DNA from: Rubrivivax gelatinosus
GTDB lineage: Bacteria > Pseudomonadota > Gammaproteobacteria > Burkholderiales > Burkholderiaceae_C
Length of the DNA stretch: 45,597 nt
Assembly (NCBI RefSeq): GCF_016583785.1
Contig: NZ_NRRU01000039.1
Location: forward strand, 1 to 45,597
Direction: 5' to 3'
A model generated the notes under the pieces. That model saw only the letters and a list, made by a program, of their open reading frames with translations. It was not told the origin of the DNA and searched no databases. This document shows positions 16,470 to 25,837 of this stretch, one piece after another. The position numbers and the translations under genes are program-made. Position 1 is the first letter of the stretch; each line of letters opens with the position of its first letter.

Positions 16470-17108
16470 ATGAACGAGGCCACCCGCCTCGTCGTGCTGC
16501 GCCACGGCGAGACCGACTGGAACGTCGGCCAGCGCATCCAGGGACAGCTCGACATCGGCCTGAACGCCCACGGCCGCTGGCAGGCCGGGCGCGCCGCGCA
16601 GGCGCTGGCCGACGAGGGCCTGCAGGCGATCTACAGCAGCGACCTGGCGCGCGCCGCCGACACCGCCGCGGCGCTGGGCGCCGTCACCGGGCTGGCGGTG
16701 CGGCCCGAGCCGGGGCTGCGCGAACGCGCCTTCGGTTGCTTCGAGGGCCTGTCCTTCGCCGAGATCCAGCAGCGCTGGCCCGAGCAGGCGCAGCGCTGGC
16801 GCCGGCGCGACCCCGACTGGGGCGCCGATGGCGGCGAACGCCTGACCGACTTCTACCGCCGCGTCGTCGACACCGTGCTCGCACTCGCCGCGCGCCACCC
16901 GGGGCAGGCGCTGGCGCTGGTCGCGCACGGCGGCGTGCTCGACTGCCTGTACCGCGCCGCGACCCGCATCGCGCTGGACGCGCCGCGCAGCTGGACGCTG
17001 GGCAACGCCAGCATCAACCGGCTGCTGCACGCCGACGGCGCGCTCGTGCTGGTAGGCTGGAACGACGCCGGCCACCTCGAGGGTGGCCGGGACGATCCGG
17101 GAGCCTGA
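16470..17108 (+). CDS. Histidine phosphatase superfamily protein (phosphoglycerate mutase-like)
   Basis: A 212-residue protein of the branch-1 histidine phosphatases. RHGET at residues 11-15 carries the phosphorylated H12; the partner histidine is H153 in VAHGGVL, and the acid/base segment is LRERAFG (E85). Substrate cannot be read from sequence. Options are a general phosphoglycerate-mutase-like phosphatase or alpha-ribazole phosphatase, the last step of nucleotide-loop assembly; the cobalamin genes are about 7 kb away, so context gives only weak support. The ATG at 16470 lies 28 bases after the YbhB stop, suggesting one transcript. Confidence 0.88.
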   Translation: MNEATRLVVLRHGETDWNVGQRIQGQLDIGLNAHGRWQAGRAAQALADEGLQAIYSSDLARAADTAAALGAVTGLAVRPEPGLRERAFGCFEGLSFAEIQQRWPEQAQRWRRRDPDWGADGGERLTDFYRRVVDTVLALAARHPGQALALVAHGGVLDCLYRAATRIALDAPRSWTLGNASINRLLHADGALVLVGWNDAGHLEGGRDDPGA

Positions 17109-17130
17109 GCGCGGGCGGCGCTTCATTCCC

Positions 17131-17155
17131 CGCGCGTGAAATCGCGTTCGGGCCT
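17131..17155. repeat. Hairpin repeat copy 2, in the convergent histidine phosphatase/pilY1 gap
   Basis: CGCG-TGAAAT-CGCG (17133-17146) followed by TTCGGGCCTT. Over the 25 bases from 17132 to 17156 it differs from copy 1 (5462-5486) at three positions. The stem is four perfect pairs plus a wobble. It lies 22 bases after the histidine phosphatase stop. Confidence 0.6.
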
Positions 17156-17204
17156 TCTGCAGGCGTACGCGCCTTCCGGCGACCTAGGTCCAGGCTCAGC
17201 CCTC

Positions 17205-17221
17205 GCACGTGAAATCGTGCT
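17205..17221. repeat. Hairpin repeat copy 3, at the pilY1 stop codon
   Basis: GCACG (17205-17209) and CGTGC (17216-17220) form a stem around the loop TGAAAT. Both stem arms differ from copy 1 in a compensating way (GCGCG/CGCGC against GCACG/CGTGC). It touches the pilY1 stop codon (17221-17223), exactly as copy 1 touches the cobU stop. Confidence 0.6.
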
Positions 17222-20200
17222 CAGTCCTCGTCGCGGCGGACTTCGCGCCAGGAGTTGCGGGCCGCGGGGATGGTGGGCTTGAGCGCGAGGTCCTTGGTCG
17301 CGGCCTCTCCGTCACCGGTCTGCACCAGACCACGAACCTTGCCGTCGGTGGTGACGACGGCGTTCACGCCCGAGGAGTTGGCCACCGTCGAGATCTGCGT
17401 CGAGACCAGCGACGAGTTCTCGTAAGTCTTGCCGGTCTGGTAGTCCAGGACGTAGAGCCAGGACGACGCCGTGCAGTCGGTCGCGCCGGCCACGTTGGTG
17501 GTGAAGGTGATGGCGCCGTAGGCCAGCGCCGGGTGGGTATTCGCCTGCTCGCCGGCCGGCAGGTCCATGTACCAGCCGCGTTTGGCGGTCCAGGTGAAGT
17601 CGTCGCCGGCGAGGGTGCCGTCGCCGGTGCTGGTGTTGCGCGTGTAGGTGCGCTGCACCAGCGTGCTGCGCGGGCTGGTCAGCGTCGAGCCGTCGGAGAC
17701 GGCGTAGAAGGTCTGCACCGCGCTGCTGCCGAAGTCGCCGATGTCCAGCAGCCGGCCGGTGCCGATCAGGATGATGCGTCTGCCGTCGATTTCGGCCAGT
17801 TCGGGAGCTGCCGTCACCGGCTGCGCGGTGCCGTTGTTGCTGAACTTGGCCACCTTCAGCACGGCGTTGGCATCGCTGGGTGCGAGCGAGAGGTCGAAGC
17901 GCCAGAGGTTGCCCAGCAGGTCGCCGCCGTAGACGTAGCGCACGGTGCCGTCGTCCTCGAGGTAGGCCGAGACCTGCGCCAGGCCGGCTTCGTTCGTCAG
18001 CGAACCCTCGCTGGTGACGTATTCCTTGAGCACGCTGCCGTCGGCGGCGTCGAGCACGAACAGCCGGCCGTAGCCATCGGCGGTGGCGTTGTAGCCCGAG
18101 GTCACGAGCACGCGGTAGGCGTCCTCGCCGACCTTGACGATGGAGGGCTTGCCCAGCGTCTGACCGACCTTGGCCGAATACGTGCTGCTGGTGCTGGCCG
18201 GGAACTGCCACTTCACCCAGGTGGCGGCGTTGGACTGGGTGTTCGTGCGCGGCGTGCTGACGTCCAGCGCGTAGTAGGCGCGGCCGGCGGCGCCCATGCC
18301 GGCGACCAGCAGCCGGCTGCTGGTTCCGGTCTTGCCGATCGCCGGCGTGCCGTCCAGGCGGGTCTTGAAGGTGTAGCCGCGTTCGGCGGTCTCGCCGATC
18401 TCGGGCAGCACCGCGTTCGGCACGAAGGCCCAGAGTTCGTCGCCGTCTATCGTCTCCGCGCCGTCGGCGTCGGTGTTCTTGGCGATGTCGAAGGCATGCA
18501 GCATGCCTTCACCGGAGGCGAGGTAGACGATGTCGTCGCTGCGGCTGATGACCGGCTCGGCGCTGATCACCGCGCCAATCAGGCTGGTGCGTGAGCGGTA
18601 GGTCGTGCCTTCGAGCGAGCGGTCGCCGCGCAGATAGGCCACGAGTTCGGCGCTGTCGCCGTAGGCGGAACTCGGGTTGACCGTCGAACCGATGTTGGTC
18701 GCCGTGAAGGCCACGCCGCCGCTGCCGTCATGGGTGGCGATCTCGCGCGGGTTCGTCGTGAGGTTGCGGGCCCGCAGCTGCGCATCGGCCGACCACGACG
18801 CCGTCGACGAAATCTCGGCCGTGGCCGGGTCGATCACGTTGGCCGTCAGGTCGCCCGACCAGCCGCTCGGGTTGTAGGTCGCCATGTAGGCGTAGCCGTC
18901 GCCGCGGGTCAGGTTCACCGTGCTGACGGCGACGCCGCTCTGGGCGCCGGTCTGGCTGATGATGTCGTTGAGGATGGCGCGGATGCTGCTGGCGGTCTCG
19001 GTCGGTGTCGTCGCCAGGAACATCAGCCCGCGGCCGTTGATCGTCGCGTGCCACTGGTCGTCGATCATCGACGGGTCGTCGGCCACCGGCGTCGCCCAGG
19101 TCGGCGCGACCTCGAAGGGGTCGGTCTCGGTCGGCCAGAGCGAGCCGCGCACGCCCAGCGAGATCGCGTAGGTGTTGATGTGCAGGTTGGTGTTCTTGTC
19201 GGCGTTGGCCGCGGTCGACGTGCTCTTGGGCACCTTGCCGGCAGCCAGGCCGGTGCGCAGCCGCAGCGTGTACTGCGACAGCGCCAGGTCGGCCAGCGAC
19301 CCCGTCGGCGTCGTCGCGTAGGGCGAGCCGGAGCCGTAGGTGCTCGAGGTGTAGCTCGGGATGTCGGAGTAGGAGGCCGTGTTCGAGAAGCCGTCGGTGA
19401 CGACGAAGGTGTTGTTGCGCTGGCAGGCGTACTTGATGATGTTCTGGTTTTCGTCGTACTGCTTGCCGATGTAGCGCACCGTCGCGTGCGTCGGCGTGCC
19501 CTTCATCTCCATGCCGTTGTTGTAGAACAGCCCGGTGACGCGCAGCCCGTTGTCCTTCGCGGCTGTGGCGTCGGTGTCGTACATCGTCACCGCGCTGAGG
19601 TTGTTGAACGCGACGACACCCAGGCGCAGCCCGGTCAGGCCCTCCAGCACCTCACCCATGGACCCGGCCAGCATCAGCTTGCGCTTGCGGTAGAAGCTGA
19701 ACCAGTTGGCGAAGTTCTGCAGTTCGTCGGCGTAGCTGCGCCCCGAAGGGTAGGTGTTGCCGCTCGTGATCTCGTACTTCTTCAGCTTGGTCGTGCCGTC
19801 CGGCCCCAGGATGCAGGTGCTGGAGTCGACGGTGCAGCTCTCGGCATGCCAGTAGGTCGCGGGGTAGTACGGGATCGCGGCCTGGCAGGTGCCGCTCGAG
19901 ACCGTGACCTCGGCCGTCAGCGTGCGCCAGGTGCTGCCGCTGCAGGCGCCGCTGGTGGTGCTGCTGGCCTTCACGTAGGTGCCCGAGGGCAGCTTGACGC
20001 CCTTCTGGGCGTAGAAGGTGTAGCCGTTGGTGCTGAACTTGGAGTTGCTGCTCGTCCAGCTGGTGGCCAGCGCCAGCGCCGGGCCGCTTGGGTACAGCGG
20101 GTGCGAGGGCGTCGAACTGGTGCTGGCGTTGCTGAAGGGGAGCTTGCTGCCGTCGTCGGTGCTGTTGCTGGTCAGGTCGACGTAGGCCGGCGACCAGGCT

Positions 20201-20625
20201 GCGTAGGTCGTGCCCGGGTCGTAGTAGATCGGGTTGAAGGTCGCCGAGCGCAGCCACGCGAACTGCGGCGTCGGCGGCGCCGCGTGGCCGTAGACGCTGT
20301 CGTAGGTGTAGATCTGGCCGCCGGTGGCGGTGCCGACCGGGAACAGGAAGGCGTAGGGGTCGTAGCTGCTGTTGGTCTTGAGCGGCTTGCCCTTGCTCGA
20401 GTCCCACATCGTGCTGCCGTTCCACCAGGCCAGCCCCGAGGTGGTGTCGAGCAGGACCTCCCAGTCCATCGAGCCCGAGTCGTCCATCGCGAAGATGACG
20501 TTGGGCTTGGCCAGCACCGAGGCCTTCAGCGGCAGCTGCGCGACGTCGGTCGCCGAGGCCGCCGTGCCGGCCAGCAGCGCGGCCAGCGACAGCACGGATG
20601 CGGAAATCTGCAGGACGGTCTTCAT
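17221..20625 (-). CDS. pilY1: Type IV pilus tip-associated adhesin/assembly protein PilY1
   Basis: A 1134-residue secreted protein. Residues 1-25 are a signal peptide (ending ATAASAT). The N-terminal region has a von Willebrand A-like metal site DDSGSMD at 48-54 and extra VWA segments to about 540. The C-terminal half (about 560-1080) is the PilY1 beta-propeller, with family marks such as LVAYLRGDRS near 666, VISRSDDIVYLASGEGMLHAFD near 690, and an aspartate-rich calcium-type loop (DADGAETIDGDE) near 718-730. It would cap or regulate type IV pili and help extension. It is the last gene of the minor-pilin operon, starting three bases after the pilX stop. Confidence 0.94.
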   Translation of the reverse strand: MKTVLQISASVLSLAALLAGTAASATDVAQLPLKASVLAKPNVIFAMDDSGSMDWEVLLDTTSGLAWWNGSTMWDSSKGKPLKTNSSYDPYAFLFPVGTATGGQIYTYDSVYGHAAPPTPQFAWLRSATFNPIYYDPGTTYAAWSPAYVDLTSNSTDDGSKLPFSNASTSSTPSHPLYPSGPALALATSWTSSNSKFSTNGYTFYAQKGVKLPSGTYVKASSTTSGACSGSTWRTLTAEVTVSSGTCQAAIPYYPATYWHAESCTVDSSTCILGPDGTTKLKKYEITSGNTYPSGRSYADELQNFANWFSFYRKRKLMLAGSMGEVLEGLTGLRLGVVAFNNLSAVTMYDTDATAAKDNGLRVTGLFYNNGMEMKGTPTHATVRYIGKQYDENQNIIKYACQRNNTFVVTDGFSNTASYSDIPSYTSSTYGSGSPYATTPTGSLADLALSQYTLRLRTGLAAGKVPKSTSTAANADKNTNLHINTYAISLGVRGSLWPTETDPFEVAPTWATPVADDPSMIDDQWHATINGRGLMFLATTPTETASSIRAILNDIISQTGAQSGVAVSTVNLTRGDGYAYMATYNPSGWSGDLTANVIDPATAEISSTASWSADAQLRARNLTTNPREIATHDGSGGVAFTATNIGSTVNPSSAYGDSAELVAYLRGDRSLEGTTYRSRTSLIGAVISAEPVISRSDDIVYLASGEGMLHAFDIAKNTDADGAETIDGDELWAFVPNAVLPEIGETAERGYTFKTRLDGTPAIGKTGTSSRLLVAGMGAAGRAYYALDVSTPRTNTQSNAATWVKWQFPASTSSTYSAKVGQTLGKPSIVKVGEDAYRVLVTSGYNATADGYGRLFVLDAADGSVLKEYVTSEGSLTNEAGLAQVSAYLEDDGTVRYVYGGDLLGNLWRFDLSLAPSDANAVLKVAKFSNNGTAQPVTAAPELAEIDGRRIILIGTGRLLDIGDFGSSAVQTFYAVSDGSTLTSPRSTLVQRTYTRNTSTGDGTLAGDDFTWTAKRGWYMDLPAGEQANTHPALAYGAITFTTNVAGATDCTASSWLYVLDYQTGKTYENSSLVSTQISTVANSSGVNAVVTTDGKVRGLVQTGDGEAATKDLALKPTIPAARNSWREVRRDED

Positions 20626-20628
20626 CTG

Positions 20629-21186
20629 TCAGCCCTTGGTCACGAGTGACTGCACGTAGATCTGCGTGCCGCGCTGGTCGGTCACCTGGACGGTGATGCG
20701 GAACTGCTTGGAATTCGGCGGGTCCAGCTCTTCGGTGCCGGCGACGTGGCTCTTGGCCTGCGGGATCTGCTTGACCAGGCACTGGCGCAGCGGGTAATCG
20801 ACCTTGGCGACCGAGCAGGCGCGCTCGGCAACGTAGCGCACCGTGGTCTGGCCGACGGTGATCGACGGGGCGTTGGCCCAGGTCACGGTGGGCAGGCCGT
20901 GGGTGTCCTTGGCGCGCTCGACCGGCGAATACCAGTTGTTGGCCGCCATCTCTTCGTTGGTCAGCGCGTTGATCTGCGCGAACGCGGTGTTCAGCCCGAT
21001 GTCGCTGGCCTGTACCGCCGCCTCGTGATAGGCGACGTTGCCGCTGGCCAGCGTGCCGGCTTCGGTCATGCGTGCCAGCGCCAGCCCGCCCAGCAGCATC
21101 ACGGTGAGCAGGATCAGCACGACGAGCATCGTGACGCCGCGTTCGGCGCGGCGTTTGAGTCGGCGCAGGTTCATCACCATCACCAT
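20629..21186 (-). CDS. pilX: Type IV pilus minor pilin PilX
   Basis: About 185 residues. The prepilin-like N-terminus is RRAERG-VTMLVVLILLTVMLLGGLALA, cleaved after glycine; residue +5 is valine rather than glutamate, common for PilX-type minor pilins. The rest has a conserved AAVQASDIGLNTAFAQI helix and two C-terminal cysteines (ACSVAK, RQCLVK). Three in-frame ATGs lie in an ATGGTGATGGTGATG stretch (starts 21186, 21180, 21174). The first overlaps the pilW stop as ATGA and is used here; the third gives MNLRRLKRR, a typical basic leader, and may be the real start. It would prime the pilus tip together with PilV, PilW, FimT, PilE and PilY1. Confidence 0.86.
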   Translation of the reverse strand: MVMVMNLRRLKRRAERGVTMLVVLILLTVMLLGGLALARMTEAGTLASGNVAYHEAAVQASDIGLNTAFAQINALTNEEMAANNWYSPVERAKDTHGLPTVTWANAPSITVGQTTVRYVAERACSVAKVDYPLRQCLVKQIPQAKSHVAGTEELDPPNSKQFRITVQVTDQRGTQIYVQSLVTKG

Positions 21187-22277
21187 CACCAGACGAAGTT
21201 GCGCAGCGGCACGACCACTGTCGCGCTGCGGTAGCGGAAGCAGTCCCAGTTCGCGACGTCGGGTTCGACCTCGACATCGGGATTCAGCGGGTCTTTCGGC
21301 TTTTCGGCGCTCGCCTCGCAGGCCTGGCCCGACGCAGGCCGTTCCGGCTGGGCGCTGCGCACGACGACGCCGAAACGCAGCGCGCGGATCCTGTCGGCCT
21401 CGGTGCCGCTGACCGCGGACCAGCTGCCGGTGGCGTCCTGCCAGCTCAGGTCGTTGCCGGTCGCGGTGGAAGCGATGCCGTACTGGACCCGAAAGGACAT
21501 CACGTTGCGCAGCAGCGTGGCCGATGTGCCGGTCAGCGGCTGCTCGAACAGCAGCGTCGTGCCGTCCAGGCGGTAGCGGCGCCAGGACAGCATGCCCAGC
21601 AGCGTGATGCGGTCCTTGTCGGTCTCGTTGTAGGCCGGCGTGTTCGTGAACGCGGCCCGGTTGTAGATGCCGTTGGCGCCGGCGTTGCCGAAGGTCAGGG
21701 TCTGGGGCGTGTCGTCGGTTGCCGCCGCCACCGCGGTGACGCTGCGAACCAGGCAGGGCTGGCTGCTCGCTGCCGCTGTGCCCGGCACCAGCATCACCAG
21801 CTGGCCCGTGGCCACCTGCAGCCGCGACTGCGTCATCGCGGTCCCCGCGCCGGCCGTGCCCGACAGCAGCACGTCGGCGCCGCCATCGATGCTGCTGGCG
21901 AACACCAGGTCGATCTGGTCGTTCGTGCCGTCCGAGGTGATCTGTGCCGGCGAGAACACGTCGGCGTCGAAGTGCACCGTGGTGTCGTACGACAGGTCGA
22001 GCTTGTGGCACGAGAACAGCGACTGGTTGTTGCTGTTGCGCGTGCCGAAGAAGCCCAGGCCGGCCGATGCCGCGTCGTCCTTGATCGCGGCCATCGTCGT
22101 CGTCAGGTTGGCGGTGGCGCCGCCGCCGCTGATGCCCTGGCGCTGCGAGGCGCTGAAGGTGCGTGCGCTGCCGGCCGCGGCCAGGCTGATGATCAGCGCG
22201 ATCACCATGCCGACCATCAGCTCGACGATCGACAGGCCCCGCTGTGGGCGGGCGCTGCGTCGGCCGGGCTCAGACAT
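21186..22277 (-). CDS. pilW: Type IV pilus minor pilin PilW
   Basis: A 363-residue minor pilin. The class III leader RPQRG-LSIVELMVGMVIALIISLA has glutamate at +5 after the cleavage glycine. A long globular domain follows, with cysteines at FSCHKLD, QPCLVRS, GQACEAS and NWDCFRY that probably form disulfides. The ATG at 22277 gives MSEPGRRSARP as the leader and overlaps pilV by 8 bases. The length and position between pilV and pilX match PilW. Confidence 0.9.
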   Translation of the reverse strand: MSEPGRRSARPQRGLSIVELMVGMVIALIISLAAAGSARTFSASQRQGISGGGATANLTTTMAAIKDDAASAGLGFFGTRNSNNQSLFSCHKLDLSYDTTVHFDADVFSPAQITSDGTNDQIDLVFASSIDGGADVLLSGTAGAGTAMTQSRLQVATGQLVMLVPGTAAASSQPCLVRSVTAVAAATDDTPQTLTFGNAGANGIYNRAAFTNTPAYNETDKDRITLLGMLSWRRYRLDGTTLLFEQPLTGTSATLLRNVMSFRVQYGIASTATGNDLSWQDATGSWSAVSGTEADRIRALRFGVVVRSAQPERPASGQACEASAEKPKDPLNPDVEVEPDVANWDCFRYRSATVVVPLRNFVW

Positions 22278-22755
22278 AGGTGCTGGCCTCCATGCGGCGG
22301 GTCTTCTCGTCCTCGTCGTCCTCGGTCTTGCTGTCGTCGGCACGGCTGCCCTTGCCGGTCCAGGTGATGAGGACCGTCATGCGGTGCGTGCCTGCCGTGT
22401 AGCTGACCTCGACCGTGCCGTCGGGCAGCGCCTCGCCGACGCGCGTCTCGAAGGCCTCGGCGTAGTCGCTGGCGCTGTCGCTGCCGCAGCTGCCCGCGGC
22501 CGGAAGCGTGTAGCAGGCCGCATTGCTCGAGTCGATCATCGCGGTGCTGAGCAGCTCGCTGCCGAGCTGCACCGCGCGTGCGCGCTGGTCGGCCTCGGTG
22601 CCGTAGGACAGCGAGCGCGCCTGCAGCCGCGTCAGCCCGAGCAGGCCGAAGGACAGGATCGCGAGCGCGACGAGTGCGTCGATGAGGCTGAAGCCGCCCC
22701 GGCGCCGGCGTGCCGGCCCCGGGCGCGGCGTCAGCAGCTGGTCTGATCGCTGCAT
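22270..22755 (-). CDS. pilV: Type IV pilus minor pilin PilV
   Basis: A 161-residue minor pilin with the leader RRRRGG-FSLIDALVALAILSFGLLGL. The +5 residue is aspartate instead of the usual glutamate, an acidic but shorter side chain. Downstream features are a conserved LQARSLSYGTEADQRARAVQLGSELLSTAMIDS helix and an acidic tail (KTEDDEDEK). The ATG at 22755 overlaps the end of fimT by 25 bases, and the stop overlaps pilW by 8. Assignment to PilV rests on the leader, length and gene order. Confidence 0.88.
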   Translation of the reverse strand: MQRSDQLLTPRPGPARRRRGGFSLIDALVALAILSFGLLGLTRLQARSLSYGTEADQRARAVQLGSELLSTAMIDSSNAACYTLPAAGSCGSDSASDYAEAFETRVGEALPDGTVEVSYTAGTHRMTVLITWTGKGSRADDSKTEDDEDEKTRRMEASTYV

Positions 22756-23195
22756 AGCCGTATCGCTCCGCCGCCGTCGACCCGCAGGCCCGGGCAGCGC
22801 AGTTCGCCGCCGCAGGTCTGATCCTGCAGCGACAGGTTGACCGAGGCATCGTCGGCGAGCATGCCGCGGGCGTTGAAGTCGATGGTCACGGCTTCGGCCG
22901 CCGTGGCACCGCCGGCGAGTTCGATCTGGCGCAGCGTCGCCGGGTCGGCCGGGCCCATGTCGATGATCTTGACCGTGGCGCCGTCGACGTCGAGCCGGAC
23001 CGTGTTGTTGCGCTTGAGCGCCTCGCTCTGCGCCAGCAGCGCCTGGGTGTAGAGCAGGTTGCCGGCTTCGCGCAGGCGCGAGTTCGAGACGAACTCGGCG
23101 AACTGCGGCGCCGCCGCGAACATCAGCATCGCGCCGATGGCGAGTGCGACCATCAGTTCGATCAGCGTCAGGCCGCGCTGCTTCAGCTGTCGCAT
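22731..23195 (-). CDS. fimT: GspH/FimT-type minor pseudopilin
   Basis: A 154-residue pilin-like protein with the leader KQRG-LTLIELMVALAIGAMLMFAAAP (glutamate at +5). The next segment, FAEFVSNSRLREAGNLLYTQALLAQSEALKRN, is typical of the GspH/FimT/FimU family. Four cysteines in the last 30 residues suggest two disulfides. The ATG at 23195 overlaps the pilE stop by 13 bases. It would be part of the tip-priming minor-pilin complex. Confidence 0.88.
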   Translation of the reverse strand: MRQLKQRGLTLIELMVALAIGAMLMFAAAPQFAEFVSNSRLREAGNLLYTQALLAQSEALKRNNTVRLDVDGATVKIIDMGPADPATLRQIELAGGATAAEAVTIDFNARGMLADDASVNLSLQDQTCGGELRCPGLRVDGGGAIRLCSDQTSC

Positions 23196-23617
23196 ACCGA
23201 GCCCTTGGTACTCCAGCAGTTGCTCGACGGCACGCCCTTCGGGTGCTCGACGGTCTTGCGTGTGCCGCTGCTGTCGATCGAGTACTTGTAGCCTTCCATC
23301 GCGCCGGAGCCGGTCGCGGTCGCCTCGAAGCTGTTGCCGCTGTCGCCGATCGAACAGTCGAGCGTGAAGTTCGCCGGGTTCGCCGGCGAGAGCGCGCAGC
23401 CGTCGGCGCCGTAGCTGCCGACGTCCTGGTAGCGCTGCTCCATGCGCGTGGCGAAGGCCGACAGCGCGTCCAGCGCCACCGGCGCCTTGGAGCGCTGGAT
23501 GTACGAGTTGTAGGACGGCAGTGCCACCGCGGTGAGGATCGCGAGCACGGCCAGCGCGATCATCAGTTCGATCAGCGTGAAGCCGGCGGTCACGGCGGGG
23601 CGGAGGCTGGGCATCAT
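23183..23617 (-). CDS. pilE: Type IV minor pilin PilE-like
   Basis: About 144 residues. The leader MMPSLRPAVTAG-FTLIELMIALAVLAILTAVALPSYNSYI has glutamate at +5, and the following RSKAPVALDALSAFATRMEQRYQDVGSYGA is the usual PilE/PilA-type helix region. Four cysteines (GCAL, LDCS, SNCW, VCDS) could make two loops. Paired ATG codons at 23617 and 23614 are both possible starts; a longer frame to 23701 lacks pilin character. It is the first gene of the operon, whereas pilE is often last in other minor-pilin operons. It could be the PilE minor pilin or a small major-like pilin; the operon context favours the former. Confidence 0.86.
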   Translation of the reverse strand: MMPSLRPAVTAGFTLIELMIALAVLAILTAVALPSYNSYIQRSKAPVALDALSAFATRMEQRYQDVGSYGADGCALSPANPANFTLDCSIGDSGNSFEATATGSGAMEGYKYSIDSSGTRKTVEHPKGVPSSNCWSTKGSVCDS

Positions 23618-23743
23618 CGGGGGTCTCGGCGGGTCGTCGGTCTGTCGGGGGTGGCGCGGACAGGGGGGAACGCGGCCGGGCCTTCCGCACTTACGGGACA
23701 TCGGCTGCCTGCGGTAGCGCTTGAGACAGTATCGAGGCCGGGT

Positions 23744-23760
23744 GGTAACTGGCTGTTACC
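23744..23760. promoter_or_regulatory. Inverted repeat upstream of the minor-pilin operon
   Basis: GGTAAC-TGGCT-GTTACC is a perfect 6-bp inverted repeat with a 5-base spacer, 127 bases upstream of the pilE start and 52 bases after the ruvB stop. There is no T-run on either strand, so a regulator-binding site is at least as likely as a terminator. A GATACT hexamer on the minus strand lies about 13 bases downstream of it. Function is inferred. Confidence 0.35.
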
Positions 23761-23811
23761 CCAGCGTTGGCGTCGTGACCGGATTCGCGGCCCTCCGGAC
23801 CTCGCTGTCGT

Positions 23812-24873
<1,062 letters not shown>

Positions 24874-24950
24874 GGGGCCGATTATCGCGAGCTAGACTGG
24901 CCGCCCGGCTGCCGCGTCGGCGGCCGTTGCCATCCCGAGGAGTTATGCCC

Positions 24951-25421
24951 GTGAAGCGTTCCGTTGCCGCCACCCTTGCCGCCGCCTTGCTGGCCTGCGG
25001 CGCCGCGTCCGCCCAGACCACCGTCAAGGAAGCGTGGATCCGCGGCACGGTGGCGCAGCAGAAGGCTACCGGCCTGTTCGCCCAGATCACTTCGGTGCAG
25101 GGCGGCCGCCTGGTCGGCGCGTCGTCGCCGGTGGCCGGCGTCGTCGAGATCCACGAGATGGCGATGGACGGCAACGTGATGAAGATGCGCGCGCTGCCCG
25201 ACGGCCTGGCGCTGCCCGCGGGCAAGCCGGTCGAACTCAAGCCCGGCGGCTACCACGTGATGCTGCTGGACCTGAAGCAGGCGCTGGAGCCGGGATCGAC
25301 CGTGCCGGTGACCCTGGTCTTCGAAGGCGCCGACAAGAAGCGCGACAGCGTCGAGCTGCAGGTGCCGGTGAAGGCGCTGAACGCCGCGGCCAAGCCGGCG
25401 ATGCAGCACTCCGGGCATTGA
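24951..25421 (+). CDS. Periplasmic PCu(A)C copper chaperone
   Basis: A 156-residue exported protein. The signal peptide is MKRSVAATLAAALLACGAASAQ (about 1-22). The copper-binding motif H-x10-M-x22-H-x-M is seen as H68, M79, H102 and M104, close to the family pattern. It would deliver Cu(I) to the CuA site of cytochrome c oxidase. The C-terminus carries an extra MQHSGH that may add metal ligands. The GTG at 24951 sits 8 bases from AGGAG (24938-24942); an ATG at 24945 in frame is only two bases from it, so the GTG is preferred. The next gene begins at its stop. Confidence 0.9.
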   Translation: MKRSVAATLAAALLACGAASAQTTVKEAWIRGTVAQQKATGLFAQITSVQGGRLVGASSPVAGVVEIHEMAMDGNVMKMRALPDGLALPAGKPVELKPGGYHVMLLDLKQALEPGSTVPVTLVFEGADKKRDSVELQVPVKALNAAAKPAMQHSGH

Positions 25422-25426
25422 GCCGC

Positions 25427-25837
25427 GTGCCGCCGGTCGACTGGACATCCATCCGGCGGGCCCGCCTGCCCTACAGCTACGGCCGCTTCGCACGCGCCAA
25501 GGGTTTCGTCTTCGAGCGCTGGTGCGAACTCGCGGCCGAGCGCGCCGTGGCGCTGCCGGCGGACCTGTCGGGCGCGTGCAAGTACGGCTCGCTGTTCGTG
25601 CAGTCGGTCTTCGGCGGCTCGATCCGCGGCCATTTCGAGCACCAGTACAACTGCGTCGAGGGCCGCCTCGTCGACCTCGGCCACGACGCGCTCGACGTCG
25701 GCCGCATGGGTGAGCCCTACCGGCACGAGGCGGCGTATTTCGAGCTGCCCGAGGTGCAGGCACGGCTGGCGGCCTGCGTGCCGCGCGCCGAACGCTGGGC
25801 CGACGCCTTCCTGCGCGACCCGGCGCTCAGCGGTTGA
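25427..25837 (+). CDS. Uncharacterised protein with a possible Cys-His-Asp site
   Basis: A 136-residue protein not recognised by name. It has no signal peptide or membrane segment. C51 lies in [17 protein letters not shown]72 and D83 lie in [15 protein letters not shown]. This spacing and the strand-like VEGRLVDL after the histidine recall transglutaminase-like or papain-like folds, which is an inference. The GTG at 25427 is used; a TTG at 25418 would overlap the copper-chaperone stop (TTGA). Its 3' end overlaps the convergent ruvA gene by 11 bases. Co-transcription with the copper chaperone is likely from spacing. Confidence 0.7.
   Translation: MPPVDWTSIRRARLPYSYGRFARAKGFVFERWCELAAERAVALPADLSGACKYGSLFVQSVFGGSIRGHFEHQYNCVEGRLVDLGHDALDVGRMGEPYRHEAAYFELPEVQARLAACVPRAERWADAFLRDPALSG

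Noticed and set aside
18622..18630. RGD tripeptide near residue 666 of PilY1, which could suggest integrin binding
   Set aside because: It lies in the LVAYLRGDRS segment that is common to the PilY1 family in environmental bacteria, so it is more likely a structural motif than an adhesion site.
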